54,569 nt of DNA from Natronoflexus pectinivorans (GTDB taxonomy: Bacteria > Bacteroidota > Bacteroidia > Bacteroidales > Marinilabiliaceae). Below the pieces are notes generated by a model. It was not told the origin of the DNA and did not search any database. It worked only from the letters and a program-made list of their open reading frames with translations. Positions 35,301 through 44,674 of this stretch are shown piece by piece. The stretch spans positions 1 to 54,569 of the forward strand of contig NZ_SLWK01000009.1 of NCBI RefSeq assembly GCF_004345615.1, given 5' to 3'. Numbering within the stretch: position 1 is the first letter of the stretch; each line of letters begins with the position of its first letter. The translations under genes and the position numbers were made by a program.

Positions 35301-36305
35301 CTACGCTTTTTTTGCTGCTACTTTCTCCCCAAAATGTTTGGGTTTCATATATTTATCAATCAAAGGAACAAATGCATTCATAATCAGAATGGCAAATGAT
35401 ATTCCTTCAGGGTAAGCACCCCAAACACGTATTAAAACAGTAATGACGCCAATTCCCACTCCATAAAGTATCATTCCACTGGTTGCCATTGGTGAACTGG
35501 AGTAATCGGTTGCCATAAAAATGGCCCCCAGAAGCAAACCTCCGGTTAACAGATGAAACAAAGGAGATGCATAGGCATTCGAGTCAACAAGGTGAAGAAC
35601 TCCGGTAAACACCAACACTGAACCAATTACAGCCACCGGAATATGCCAGGTGATTATCTTTTTCACCAACATATATATCAATCCTATCATAAGAGCCACA
35701 CCGGCAATTTCGCCGGCTGATCCACCCATCACTCCCAGAAACAATTCAAGATAAGATGGCACTTCAGCCAATACTTCAGAAAAAGGTTTTCCGGTAATCA
35801 ATCCTTCTTTCATGATTGACAAAGGCGTGGCACCTGTTTCGGCATCCAGATAGCTGAAACGCGAATCGATGGGTTTTGGCCAACTGGTCATTTGAACAGG
35901 ATAGGAAATCAACAAAAACACCCGACCTACCAGTGCAGGATTAAAAGGATTCTGTCCAAGTCCTCCAAAAGACATTTTTCCCATTCCGATGGCAACTGCA
36001 GCTCCAATGATGATTAATGCCAAAGGAATATTGGTTGGCAAGTTAAAGGCCAATAGAATACCGGTAACAATGGCTGACCCATCGGTAATGGTTGTTGGCT
36101 TTTTTAGTATAAATCGTTGAATCAGATGCTCAAACAACACACATGCCAATACGGAGGTAAGTGTTACAACCAATGCACCAATTCCGAAAAACCAGACAGA
36201 AGCAGCCAGAGCAGGAATCATGGCAATAACTACCCCGTACATATTCTTTTTAACGGAATCGCCACTATGAACGTGCGGTGATGGCGATACGATTAGTCTC
36301 TTCAT
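35301..36305 (-). CDS. rnfD: Rnf complex membrane flavoprotein subunit D
   Basis: A 334-residue polytopic protein of the RnfD/NqrB family with about nine or ten helices. The flavinylation motif is DAETGATPLS, with T160 as the covalent FMN site. Other landmarks are SPSPHVHSGDSV at the N-terminus, GGLGQNPFNPALVGRVF (about 114-130) and the late FMATDYSSSPM. It forms part of the ion-translocating core. The order rnfC-rnfD-rnfG is conserved, with gaps of 34 and 22 bp. An ApbE-type flavin transferase, needed to load FMN, is not in this window. Confidence 0.95.
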   Translation of the reverse strand: MKRLIVSPSPHVHSGDSVKKNMYGVVIAMIPALAASVWFFGIGALVVTLTSVLACVLFEHLIQRFILKKPTTITDGSAIVTGILLAFNLPTNIPLALIIIGAAVAIGMGKMSFGGLGQNPFNPALVGRVFLLISYPVQMTSWPKPIDSRFSYLDAETGATPLSIMKEGLITGKPFSEVLAEVPSYLELFLGVMGGSAGEIAGVALMIGLIYMLVKKIITWHIPVAVIGSVLVFTGVLHLVDSNAYASPLFHLLTGGLLLGAIFMATDYSSSPMATSGMILYGVGIGVITVLIRVWGAYPEGISFAILIMNAFVPLIDKYMKPKHFGEKVAAKKA

Positions 36306-36339
36306 AACAGATATATCAATTATCGGGAAACCCCTATTT

Positions 36340-37671
36340 CTATTTAATTCTGCTTCTCATAATCTGTCCAACCTTCCCCTTACCCAATCGGATATAATCC
36401 AGTAAAGGACGATTAGATGGACATGTAAAGCTGCATGATCCACATTCCATACAATCCATAATTTTCTCCTCTTCCGCCCGGTCATGAATCTCTTTTTCTG
36501 CCAAAGTCATCAGTAAATACGGAGACAATCCCATGGGACAGGCCGAAACGCATTTGGAACAACGGATGCAATACTCCGTTTTCCCTCTGCTTGCAATTTT
36601 TTCAGGAACGATTAACACACCTGAAGTCCCTTTGGTTACAGGAGCATCCAATGAAGCCAAAGCTTTACCCATCATGGGACCGCCAGCTATCACCTTGCCG
36701 GTATCTTCCGGTAGTCCTCCAACTGCCTCTATTAGAGCAGATATTGGGGTTCCTATGCGAACAAGAAAATTACCCGGATTTTTCACCGACAAACCGGTTA
36801 CGGTTACAATTCGGTCAATCTTGGGTTTATTCTTCTGCACAGCTTCATAAACGGCATAAGCCGTTCCCACATTAAAAACTACAGCTCCCACTTCAATGGG
36901 AAGTTTTCCTGAAGGCACCTGACGACCTATACAGGCATCAATCAACTGCTTTTCACCTCCCTGAGGGTATTGAACTTTTAATGGTTGAACAGTAATTCCA
37001 TTATAACTTGCAACAAGCTTACGGATATGCTCAATGGCATCCTGTTTATTGTTTTCAATTCCAATAATGGCTCTATCAACAAATAGGGCTTTCATCAGAA
37101 GGCTGACACCAACCAACATCTCTTCACCCTTTTCAAGCATCAGGCGGTGGTCACTTGTGAGGTAAGGTTCGCACTCCACGCCATTAAGAATTAACACCTC
37201 GCAAGTTTTCCCAGGTGGTGGCGACAGTTTCACGTGAGCAGGGAAAGTAGCACCTCCAGAACCAACAATTCCCGCCTCCCCAACACGTTTAATAATCTCT
37301 TCAGAAGAAAGTGTAATCCCTTTTCGTATGGAATCAGACCTGTCAATATCGGCCATCCACTCATCTCCTTCGGTTTTTATAATGATGGCTTGCCGCTTAT
37401 ACCCTGATGCATCCAGAATGTCATCAATTTTAAACACCTTTCCCGATACCGGCGAATGAATGTTGGCAGATACAAACCCTGAAGATTGGGCAATAACCTG
37501 GCCTACCTTTACTTCGTCCCCTTTCTTCACAACCGGAGTACCGGGCGCTCCGATGTGTTGGCAGATTGGGATGACCACTTCTGCGGGAACCGGCAAAATC
37601 TCTGTGGCTTTTGCGGCAGATAATTTATTTTCTGCCGGGTGAACGCCTCCAAGTGAGAATGTCTTTAACAC
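36340..37671 (-). CDS. rnfC: Rnf complex NADH-side iron-sulfur subunit C
   Basis: A 443-residue peripheral subunit. Its N-terminal lipoyl-like and Complex1_51K-type domains include GIVGSGGATFPAHVKL (about 135-150) and GVECEPYLTSDHRLM; two [4Fe-4S] motifs lie at the C-terminal end, CIRCSKCVSACP and CMECGSCSFTCP. It binds NADH and FMN and exchanges electrons with the membrane part. The start is GTG at 37671, preceded at a 7-nt distance by a perfect AAGGAGG, stronger than usual for Bacteroidota. It follows rnfB after 99 bp. Confidence 0.96.
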   Translation of the reverse strand: MLKTFSLGGVHPAENKLSAAKATEILPVPAEVVIPICQHIGAPGTPVVKKGDEVKVGQVIAQSSGFVSANIHSPVSGKVFKIDDILDASGYKRQAIIIKTEGDEWMADIDRSDSIRKGITLSSEEIIKRVGEAGIVGSGGATFPAHVKLSPPPGKTCEVLILNGVECEPYLTSDHRLMLEKGEEMLVGVSLLMKALFVDRAIIGIENNKQDAIEHIRKLVASYNGITVQPLKVQYPQGGEKQLIDACIGRQVPSGKLPIEVGAVVFNVGTAYAVYEAVQKNKPKIDRIVTVTGLSVKNPGNFLVRIGTPISALIEAVGGLPEDTGKVIAGGPMMGKALASLDAPVTKGTSGVLIVPEKIASRGKTEYCIRCSKCVSACPMGLSPYLLMTLAEKEIHDRAEEEKIMDCMECGSCSFTCPSNRPLLDYIRLGKGKVGQIMRSRIK

Positions 37672-37678
37672 GATGAAT

Positions 37679-37685
37679 CCTCCTT
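37679..37685 (-). promoter_or_regulatory. Strong Shine-Dalgarno site for rnfC
   Basis: The minus strand reads AAGGAGG, then 7 nt, then the GTG at 37671. It decides the GTG start and stands out because Bacteroidota genes rarely have full Shine-Dalgarno sites. Confidence 0.75.
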
Positions 37686-37770
37686 ATTTTTGTCTGAACA
37701 GGTTATGTCGGAAACAATCCAACCTTTTGTCACCAGTTCATTTTAATTTTCAATGTTCGCTAATTAAATA

Positions 37771-38637
37771 TTAATCTGCCGGTGTGGTTTCCGGTTCTTC
37801 CTTCTTCACCTTTGGTTTTGGCGGTGGAAAATTTATCTCATGAATGGCTTTTGTAGGACATTCAGGGACACACTTGCGACACAACTTACATTTTTCATAA
37901 TCAATATAAGCATGGTTGTCCTTCATTTCGATGGCATCATGCGGACATATCTTGAAACATTTTGAACATCCGATACATGCCACTGCGCATGCTTTTTTTG
38001 CAGGGGCTCCTTTATCCTTATTCACGCAACTCACAAAAATTCTACGACTCTTTGGCCCCTTTTTTCTAAGTTCAATGATGTTTTTAGGGCAAGCATCAAT
38101 ACATGCTCCGCATGCCACGCAGTTTTCTTCAATAATTACAGGTAATCCGGTCTCATCATCCATATACATGGCATCAAACTTACAGGATGCCACACAATCG
38201 CCCAGTCCGTCGCATCCAAATGCACAACCAGTTTCGCCTCCATAAAGAGCAGAAACGACAGCGCAAGTCTGTGCTCCCTGGTAATTGGTTGTTTTCGGCG
38301 CATGCTCACAACTTCCGTTGCAACGAACCACAGCAACCATTGGAATTGCAGTCCCAGCTTCTTTGCCGAGAATACTAGCTACGGCATTCATTGTATCAGC
38401 TCCTCCTACCGGACAATTCATAGATGATATATCATCAGCCTTTACCAATGCTTCGGCAAATGCCCTACAGCCCGGAAGGCCACAACCTCCGCAATTGGTA
38501 GCCGGTAAAACCTCTTCCACCTCATCAATACGAGGATCTTCAAACACCTGAAATTTCTTGGATGCTGCAAATAATATCATTGCAGCAATGGCACCTAATC
38601 CGGCCAAACTTACTATTGTAATCAGAACAACGCTCAT
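37771..38637 (-). CDS. rnfB: Rnf complex ferredoxin-like subunit B
   Basis: A 288-residue subunit with one N-terminal membrane helix (about 3-24) and many cysteines. A four-cysteine Fe-S module CGGCGLPGC with a downstream NCPVGG (about 49-79) is followed by ferredoxin-type clusters: CDGLGDCVASCKFDA, CVACGACIDACPKN, CIGCSKCFKICPHDA and CKLCRKCVPECPTKA. It accepts electrons from reduced ferredoxin. The C-terminal tail is rich in P, K and E. It starts 5 bp after the RseC-family gene and opens the B-C-D-G-E-A order. Confidence 0.96.
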   Translation of the reverse strand: MSVVLITIVSLAGLGAIAAMILFAASKKFQVFEDPRIDEVEEVLPATNCGGCGLPGCRAFAEALVKADDISSMNCPVGGADTMNAVASILGKEAGTAIPMVAVVRCNGSCEHAPKTTNYQGAQTCAVVSALYGGETGCAFGCDGLGDCVASCKFDAMYMDDETGLPVIIEENCVACGACIDACPKNIIELRKKGPKSRRIFVSCVNKDKGAPAKKACAVACIGCSKCFKICPHDAIEMKDNHAYIDYEKCKLCRKCVPECPTKAIHEINFPPPKPKVKKEEPETTPAD

Positions 38638-38642
38638 AATGG

Positions 38643-39056
38643 TTATTCGTTTATGGTTTTAATCGTGAATGTAAATGACTTGCGCATAGCTTTACCCGCC
38701 AGCTTAATAGTAAAAAAATAGGGTACCAGTACCAATAAGGACAGGAACCCTGATAAATTTTCGTTGCCGGTTACCGCGTAAGTAACAGCAAGAACAACCA
38801 ATACCAAAACCACAGGCAACACATAAGCCAGTAAAGCTGCTTTTAGTCCCTGTGAATCGGTTCCTACCACCATCACATGCTGTCCGGGTTTCACATTTTC
38901 CATCGATTCAACATCGATCTCCTTCTCCTGCGAGTCAGCCATGGTGCACGCACTTTTAACATGGCATGAAGCACAGGCCGATTCACTGACAATCTTAACT
39001 TTAATCTGATTGCCACGAACCTCTTCAACTACTCCTTCGTGTTCGATTTTTTTCAT
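38643..39056 (-). CDS. rseC: RseC/SoxR-reducing family membrane protein
   Basis: A 137-residue inner-membrane protein of the RseC family. The N-terminal part (EGVVEEVRGNQIKVKIVS) precedes a cysteine cluster ACASCHVKSACTM, and two hydrophobic segments lie at about 75-95 and 100-120. In E. coli, RseC and Rsx/Rnf proteins act together on SoxR; in Bacteroidota this gene heads the rnf operon and may deliver electrons or assemble Fe-S centres, which is inferred. It is the first gene of the operon; its ATG follows a TACTTTTG promoter box by about 34 bp. Confidence 0.92.
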   Translation of the reverse strand: MKKIEHEGVVEEVRGNQIKVKIVSESACASCHVKSACTMADSQEKEIDVESMENVKPGQHVMVVGTDSQGLKAALLAYVLPVVLVLVVLAVTYAVTGNENLSGFLSLLVLVPYFFTIKLAGKAMRKSFTFTIKTINE

Positions 39057-39089
39057 TTCAGCCTATTGTTTGTTTTGGCCGTTGCAAAA

Positions 39090-39097
39090 CAAAAGTA
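39090..39097 (-). promoter_or_regulatory. Promoter -7 box for the rnf operon
   Basis: The minus strand reads TACTTTTG, a perfect TAnnTTTG. The predicted leader to the rseC ATG is about 27 nt. No clear -33 element at the normal spacing was seen. Confidence 0.55.
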
Positions 39098-39211
39098 TGT
39101 AATATGAACGATATTTTATACGTAAAAATATCAGTTTCAAGTAGTTTTTGTTTAGAATAAATAAAAATAAGAAGACGTTAAAAGATGTTACTTTCTGAAT
39201 TTGAGAAGATT

Positions 39212-39237
39212 ATTTTGCAATCCAGAGATTGCAAAAT
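39212..39237. terminator. Possible terminator after recG
   Basis: ATTTTGCAATC (39212-39222) and GATTGCAAAAT (39227-39237) form a perfect 11-bp stem with loop CAGA, about 55 bp beyond the recG stop. No strong T run follows on the minus strand. Confidence 0.45.
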
Positions 39238-39291
39238 GACTAAAAAAATGAAATATTTATTTATCGTTTTATTTCACGGTAGAGAAGTTCC

Positions 39292-41391
39292 TCAACTAAT
39301 CATCCCCCAGTTAATTTTTGCACGCGCCAATTTGGTTAATTGGCGATTGAGTATTTGATTTTCCGCCTTTTCGAGTAGCGGGTCTTTCTCAAGCACCTCT
39401 TCAGCAACCTGACGCCCCATCTGCAAAATGCGGGAATCACGCGTAAGATTAGAAATTTTCAGGTCGAAAGGCAAGCCTGACTGTTGAGTTCCTTCCAAAT
39501 CACCGGGGCCACGCATTTTCATGTCTGCTTCAGCAATTTCGAAACCATCGTTGGTGCGTGTCATGATTTCCATTCGCTTTCGCGTCTCCTCAGCCAGTTT
39601 GAATGACGTCATTAATATGCAATAACTCTGTTCTGCTCCGCGGCCAACCCGTCCCCGCAACTGGTGAAGCTGAGACAATCCAAATCGTTCCGCGCTTTCG
39701 ATAATCATGACCGATGCATTGGGCACATTTACGCCCACCTCAATGACGGTAGTAGCAACCATGATTTGAGCTTCTCCTGAGGCAAAAACATGCATGGCTT
39801 CATCTTTCTCCGAAGGCTTCATGCGGCCATGAACCATCACCACTTTGCACTCCGGAAATGCACCCTGCATATATTCATAACCTTCAGAAAGGTTTTTGAA
39901 ATCCATTTTCTCAGACTCCTCAATCAAAGGATAAACCACATACACCTGACGTCCTTTCTCAATTTCTTCGCGTAAAAAGCGGTTTAGCTGATTGCGCCGG
40001 TTATGAAAGTAGTGCATGGTTTGAATGGGTTTTCTGCCCGGAGGAAGTTCGTCAATAACAGATACTTCCAGGTCGCCATAAACAGTCATCGCCAAAGTAC
40101 GGGGAATTGGAGTGGCAGTCATCACCAAAACATGAGGTGGGTTTAGATTCTTTTTCCATAAACGGGCTCTCTGCTGCACACCAAAACGATGTTGTTCATC
40201 AATAACCACCAGGCCAAGTCGATTAAACACCACTGTGTCCTCGATGAGCGCATGTGTTCCAATGAGAATTTGCAGTTCGCCACTTCGCAGTTGCTCGTCA
40301 ATGCGAACACGTTCCGACTTTTTTGTGGAACCGGTGAGCAATGCCACATTTACACCTAAAGCTTCTACCTGTGCGGCGATGGTTTCAAAATGCTGAGTGG
40401 CCAAAATCTCCGTAGGAGCCATCAGGCAGGCCTGAAAATCGTTATCCAGGGCAATCAGCATCACCATTAATGCCACCAGCGTTTTTCCGCTACCCACGTC
40501 ACCCTGCAAGAGACGGTTCATTTGTCGCCCGGTTCCCATGTCGTGTCGCATTTCACGAATTACTCGCTTTTGTGCACCGGTCAATTCAAAAGGCAAATGT
40601 TGTGAATAAAACTGATTCAGGTACCCTCCCACTTTTGTAAAAGTATGTCCTTTTATACTGAAAGTCCGTTGATTTTTAAGCCGTAGGATGTTGAGTTGAA
40701 TATAAAACAACTCTTCAAAAATAAGTCTGAACCTTGCTTTTTCCAGTGACTGATTATCTCGAGGAAAATGAATGATGCGTAATGCATCATTCAATATGGT
40801 TAAACGATACTTTTCAATAATATATGCAGGCAGGGTTTCGGGAATTTTCCCCTTATAACTCTGAAAAAGATTATAAACAAGTTTATGAATGGCTTTGGAG
40901 TTGAGAAAATTGCTTTTCATCTTCTCCGAGGTGTTATAATGTGCCTGTAAACCCTGTTGAATTAGTGATTTTGATTCATTAAACCTATCCATCTCCGGAT
41001 GAACGATGTTGATAATACCGTTAAAAACCGAAGGTTTTCCAAATACTATGTAAACAAAATCACCATTGATATTGCTTTTCACAAACTTCAATCCTTTAAA
41101 CCACACCAATTCAACGTTTCCGGTGCCATCGGTGAAGTTGGCCACCATTCGTTTACCTCTTCCCTCTCCTATTGTACGCAGAGAATTTACGCGACCCTTT
41201 AATTGAATGTGCTGCATGCCGGGTCTCACTTCGCTGATGGTGAAAATTCGGCTTCGGTCAACATATTTATAGGGAAAGTAATAGATTAAATCTTCGTATG
41301 AAATAATACGAAGTTCATGTTTCAGCAGATCGGCTCGTTTTGGACCGACTCCGGGAAGATACATAATATTTAAAGTGGACAGCTCTGTCAT
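39292..41391 (-). CDS. recG: ATP-dependent DNA helicase RecG
   Basis: A 699-residue superfamily 2 helicase that remodels stalled replication forks and recombination intermediates. An N-terminal wedge/OB region (LPGVGPKRADLLKHEL, then a nucleic-acid-binding barrel around 60-150) is followed by helicase motifs: Walker A LLQGDVGSGKTLVALM, motif II VIDEQHRFGVQQR, motif III TATPIPRTLAMT and motif VI QLRGRVGRGAEQSYC. The length is normal. The frame is open to a TTG at 41403, but the ATG at 41391 (MTELSTLN) is the better start. It is divergent from a methyltransferase gene. Confidence 0.96.
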   Translation of the reverse strand: MTELSTLNIMYLPGVGPKRADLLKHELRIISYEDLIYYFPYKYVDRSRIFTISEVRPGMQHIQLKGRVNSLRTIGEGRGKRMVANFTDGTGNVELVWFKGLKFVKSNINGDFVYIVFGKPSVFNGIINIVHPEMDRFNESKSLIQQGLQAHYNTSEKMKSNFLNSKAIHKLVYNLFQSYKGKIPETLPAYIIEKYRLTILNDALRIIHFPRDNQSLEKARFRLIFEELFYIQLNILRLKNQRTFSIKGHTFTKVGGYLNQFYSQHLPFELTGAQKRVIREMRHDMGTGRQMNRLLQGDVGSGKTLVALMVMLIALDNDFQACLMAPTEILATQHFETIAAQVEALGVNVALLTGSTKKSERVRIDEQLRSGELQILIGTHALIEDTVVFNRLGLVVIDEQHRFGVQQRARLWKKNLNPPHVLVMTATPIPRTLAMTVYGDLEVSVIDELPPGRKPIQTMHYFHNRRNQLNRFLREEIEKGRQVYVVYPLIEESEKMDFKNLSEGYEYMQGAFPECKVVMVHGRMKPSEKDEAMHVFASGEAQIMVATTVIEVGVNVPNASVMIIESAERFGLSQLHQLRGRVGRGAEQSYCILMTSFKLAEETRKRMEIMTRTNDGFEIAEADMKMRGPGDLEGTQQSGLPFDLKISNLTRDSRILQMGRQVAEEVLEKDPLLEKAENQILNRQLTKLARAKINWGMIS

Positions 41392-41480
41392 GACAAGATT
41401 CAAAAATAGTGCAAACCTTTGAAGCTACCAAGCATTACAATAAACATGAGCGTTATCACCAATAAAAAAAGGCCTGTAGT

Positions 41481-42308
41481 TTGGTAAAATGGCTATATTT
41501 ACCCAAAATTTTCAGAAAAGTGAACTGGTTTCAGATAAAACGACACATACCATACCTCCTTGCTCCCAACCATTGGAAGGGTCACGGCATTCATTCCCCC
41601 TTTGTTTTCGACCTGGTTGGCAACCTGATGCAGGAGAAGCATCCCTATTACTGCTTTGTAAAAATTAATGCATGGCGCCATGCATTATTAAAGAGCAGCC
41701 ATTCCATTGAAGTTAAAGATTTGGGAGCCGGTTCTTCGGTTACAAAACGCAGAAAAAGAAGAATTGCCGACATAGCAAAAAACTCCTCCACACCGGCCAA
41801 ATATGGAGAATTGATGTTCAGGCTGGTTTCAAAATTTAAACCAGGAAACATTCTTGAATTGGGAACCTCATTAGGCATTGGAACCCTTTATTTGGCCATG
41901 CCTGATAAATCGTCAAAAGTAATTACCATTGAAGGATGTCCCAAAACAGCAAAAATTGCGCAGCAAACTTTTGACAGGATGGAGGCCTCAAACGTAAACA
42001 TCATTAATGGAAACATTGATGATGTATTACCCGAAACCATCCAAACTCTCGAAACCCTCGATTTTGTCTATTTTGATGGAAATCATAAAAAAGAAGCCAC
42101 CCTTAACTACTTTCATCTCTGTTTGGAAAAAATCAACAACAATTCCATTTTTGTTTTTGATGACATTCACTGGTCAAAAGAGATGGAAGAAGCGTGGGAA
42201 GACATCATTCATCATCCTAAAGTAACAGTTTCAATAGATATATTCAGAATGGGACTGGTTTTCTTTAGAAAAGAAAACCAAAAAGAGCATTTTAAAGTAC
42301 GTTTCTGA
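41481..42308 (+). CDS. Class I SAM-dependent methyltransferase, O-methyltransferase-like
   Basis: A 275-residue protein. The SAM-binding Rossmann motif is NILELGTSLGIGTLYLA, followed by the acidic loop of VITIEGCP and the DFVYFDGNHKKE block typical of class I O-methyltransferases. The N-terminal GHGIHSPFVFDLV recurs in a Bacteroidota-wide group of these proteins whose substrate is unknown. The start is TTG at 41481; no ATG or GTG lies between it and the upstream in-frame stop at 41463, and the next internal methionine would remove conserved sequence. It is divergent from recG and precedes the LolD-like gene by 70 bp. Confidence 0.8.
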   Translation: MVKWLYLPKIFRKVNWFQIKRHIPYLLAPNHWKGHGIHSPFVFDLVGNLMQEKHPYYCFVKINAWRHALLKSSHSIEVKDLGAGSSVTKRRKRRIADIAKNSSTPAKYGELMFRLVSKFKPGNILELGTSLGIGTLYLAMPDKSSKVITIEGCPKTAKIAQQTFDRMEASNVNIINGNIDDVLPETIQTLETLDFVYFDGNHKKEATLNYFHLCLEKINNNSIFVFDDIHWSKEMEEAWEDIIHHPKVTVSIDIFRMGLVFFRKENQKEHFKVRF

Positions 42309-42378
42309 ATCTCTCATTGGCTTGGTTAAACCAAATAGCCAAAAGCCTGTCAAAACAGAAAGATAAAAAAAAGAAAGC

Positions 42379-43086
42379 ATGTCGAAATACGTTATTGAGA
42401 TTGAGAACATAGAGAAAAACTACCAGGTGGGAACCCAGGTAGTTCGTGCGTTAAGAGGTGTTACAACAAAAATTGAAAGAGGCGATTACGTGGCAATTAT
42501 GGGGCCATCCGGTTCGGGTAAATCAACCCTAATGAACATCATTGGAGCATTGGATACCCCATCAGCCGGAACTTATATCCTCAACAACCATAATGTAAGT
42601 CAACTTACCGACGACCATTTGGCCGAAATCAGAAACCGGGAAATTGGCTTCGTATTCCAGACTTTTAATCTGCTTCATCAATATTCTGCATTGGAAAATG
42701 TGATGTTGCCGTTGGTTTATGGCGGTGTTCCAAAGGCAGAACGAATAGAAAAAGCCAAAGAAGCTCTTTCAAAAGTGGGTCTTGAAGACCGGATGACACA
42801 CAAACCTAATGAACTATCCGGAGGACAAAGACAGAGAGTCGCAGTTGCCAGGGCACTTATAAACAACCCTTCTATTATTTTGGCCGATGAACCAACCGGT
42901 AACCTGGATACCAAAACTTCTATCGACATCATGCGACTTTTCAATGAAATTCATGCAGGAGGAAATACCATCATCCTGGTAACGCACGAGGAAGATATTG
43001 CGCAACATGCACATCGAATTTTGCGTTTTAGGGATGGAGAGATAGAAAGAGATGAACGGAATGCAGATATAACAGCAATGGTTTAA
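42379..43086 (+). CDS. LolD/MacB-type ABC transporter ATP-binding protein
   Basis: A 235-residue ATPase with Walker [16 protein letters not shown], the signature [15 protein letters not shown] and Walker [13 protein letters not shown]. The sequence [11 protein letters not shown] near the Q-loop places it in the LolD/MacB/FtsE-like family. It energises a MacB-type or lipoprotein-releasing permease, but none lies nearby, so the partner must be encoded elsewhere. It ends just before a clear terminator. Confidence 0.9.
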   Translation: MSKYVIEIENIEKNYQVGTQVVRALRGVTTKIERGDYVAIMGPSGSGKSTLMNIIGALDTPSAGTYILNNHNVSQLTDDHLAEIRNREIGFVFQTFNLLHQYSALENVMLPLVYGGVPKAERIEKAKEALSKVGLEDRMTHKPNELSGGQRQRVAVARALINNPSIILADEPTGNLDTKTSIDIMRLFNEIHAGGNTIILVTHEEDIAQHAHRILRFRDGEIERDERNADITAMV

Positions 43087-43092
43087 AACAAA

Positions 43093-43118
43093 AAAAAGGG
43101 TTCGAACGAACCCTTTTT
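43093..43118 (+). terminator. Rho-independent terminator after the ABC ATPase gene
   Basis: AAAAAGGGTTCG (43093-43104) and CGAACCCTTTTT (43107-43118) form a perfect stem with a 2-nt centre and flanking A and T runs; it can work in both directions. Confidence 0.85.
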
Positions 43119-43206
43119 CATTTTATGTTGTTATATTGATTTCAGCTGGCAAAGAGACGGAAATAATAGTGATGATAACTGATGGATTTTGATTTGCTGT
43201 ATTTAA

Positions 43207-43503
43207 GGGGCGTAGTTCGTTAATCATTTCTACCCACCTAACCATCTGTTGTACATGGCTTTATGATCGCGCTATTCAATCAGCTGATAATAAATGCTTA
43301 CTCAAGTCTAATATCAAAAGGTCTAACGATCTATTGTAAGGGGCGTAGCCCTGTAATCTTCGTAGGATTAAGCATTAAGCCAAGATAACAAAGGGGCGTT
43401 AGCCCTGCAATCTAAAATATCAATATACGATGAATATTAGGTTAAATATGAATCTGGTTAAATGAGTTGGTGCAGCAAGATGTCAGGGCTAACGCCCCTG
43501 CAT
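43207..43503. repeat. Intergenic GGGGCGTNAGCCCTG repeats, one in inverted orientation
   Basis: The 530-bp spacer 43087-43622 holds no gene. AGGGGCGTAG starts near 43206, AGGGGCGTAGCCCTGTAATC near 43339, AAGGGGCGTTAGCCCTGCAA at about 43391-43410, and the inverse CAGGGCTAACGCCCCTGC at about 43484-43501. The last two could form a long-range stem. Such repeats are widespread in Bacteroidota genomes and are not known to be mobile. Confidence 0.7.
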
Positions 43504-43622
43504 AAATGATTTTTTTCACACAAATTACCATTTTCGATTATTACCCATAAAAGACAACGTTATATGAGTATTCCCCCAAGAAATTGGAGGATGGTAGCTC
43601 AAATACTAAATAACAAACTAAA

Positions 43623-44189
43623 ATGAAAAAGAGCTTAGTATATACCAAAACAGGCGACAAAGGATCAACGGGATTAATAGGTGGAACCAGGGTTTCAAAA
43701 AATGATTACCGTTTGGAAGCCTACGGAACTGTGGATGAATTAAATTCAAACATAGGGATGATACGCTCATACCCGATTGACCAGGAATCCATTGACTCCA
43801 TCATCAGAATTCAACGACAGCTTTTCACCATTGGTTCATACCTGGCAACCGATGAGTCAGTTTCGGACTTGCGCACAAAACTGAAAACCGATGAAGCAGA
43901 GATAGAGTTCATGGAACTTGAAATGGATAAGATGGAATCAAAGCTGCCTCCTTTGTCCAATTTCGTTCTTCCGGGGGGACATCCCGCAGTGGCTCAATGT
44001 CATATCTGCCGCACCATTTGCCGACGAGCAGAACGAAGAATCATCACCATGCAATCTCAAACAACTGTTGACGAATGGGTTATTAGGTACATCAACCGTT
44101 TATCTGACTATTTCTTTGTTTTATCGCGCCATTTAACGAATTATTTCCAAATAAATGAAATTCCATGGGTTTCTGGCTTGCATGATTGA
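43623..44189 (+). CDS. PduO-type cob(I)alamin adenosyltransferase
   Basis: A 188-residue enzyme that transfers the adenosyl group of ATP to cob(I)alamin to make adenosylcobalamin. Family motifs: TKTGDKGSTGLIGG at the N-terminus (ATP binding), YGTVDELNSNIG, LPGGHPAVAQCHICRTICRRAER and the final NRLSDYFFVLSR. Length is normal. It is a single gene with 65 bp before the DUF2795 gene; no B12-dependent enzyme is in the window. It fits an organism that uses methylmalonyl-CoA mutase or related enzymes, but that is not shown here. Confidence 0.93.
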   Translation: MKKSLVYTKTGDKGSTGLIGGTRVSKNDYRLEAYGTVDELNSNIGMIRSYPIDQESIDSIIRIQRQLFTIGSYLATDESVSDLRTKLKTDEAEIEFMELEMDKMESKLPPLSNFVLPGGHPAVAQCHICRTICRRAERRIITMQSQTTVDEWVIRYINRLSDYFFVLSRHLTNYFQINEIPWVSGLHD

Positions 44190-44254
44190 TTTTTTTTTAT
44201 AATTTCGCCGAAAAGAAGAAAAATCTTAGATCATAACCATAAAAAACAATCCCT

Positions 44255-44476
44255 ATGTATTGGACTCTTGAATTAGCTGCGAAGCTCGAAGATGCACCAT
44301 GGCCGGCCTCAAAAGACGAGTTGATCGATTTTGCCATTCGATCAGGCGCACCACTTGAGGTGATTGAGAATCTTCAGGAAATTGAGGATGAAGGAGAAAT
44401 TTACGAAAGTATCGAGGATATTTGGCCGGATTATCCAAGTAAAGATGACTTCTTCTTTAATGAAGATGAATATTAA
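44255..44476 (+). CDS. DUF2795 family protein
   Basis: A 73-residue acidic cytoplasmic protein: APWPASKDELIDFAIRSGAP, then EVIENLQEIEDEGEIYESIE and IWPDYPSKDDF. This matches the DUF2795 family of small conserved proteins seen in many Bacteroidota and other bacteria, without known function. It is 65 bp downstream of the cobalamin adenosyltransferase gene, and no T run or stem separates them clearly. Confidence 0.85.
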   Translation: MYWTLELAAKLEDAPWPASKDELIDFAIRSGAPLEVIENLQEIEDEGEIYESIEDIWPDYPSKDDFFFNEDEY

Positions 44477-44645
44477 CATCAGACTTTAGATTATTAAGCG
44501 ACTTTGAAACATCTTTATGCATATTCAAGCAGGCATATGAGAGAATAAAAATCTTCAAATCGAAAATAATCATTCAAAATTTTATTGGTACGATAATATA
44601 AGAATATTGAAAGAGATCAATTCATTCTTTCATCGTATAAAATTT

Positions 44646-44672
44646 AAAAAGCTACCAGCAGGTAGCTTTTTT
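44646..44672. terminator. Bidirectional terminator between the DUF2795 and OstA-like genes
   Basis: AAAAAGCTACC (44646-44656) and GGTAGCTTTTT (44661-44671) form a perfect stem with loop AGCA and T runs on both strands. It lies 3 bp beyond the OstA-like stop. Confidence 0.85.
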
Positions 44673-44674
44673 AT

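Noticed and set aside
41392-41403. Upstream TTG start for recG
   Set aside because: The ATG at 41391 starts the conserved protein; the extra four residues add nothing.
43119-43622. Possible tRNA or small RNA in the repeat-bearing spacer
   Set aside because: No cloverleaf, TTCGA loop context or promoter-terminator pair was found; only dispersed repeats.
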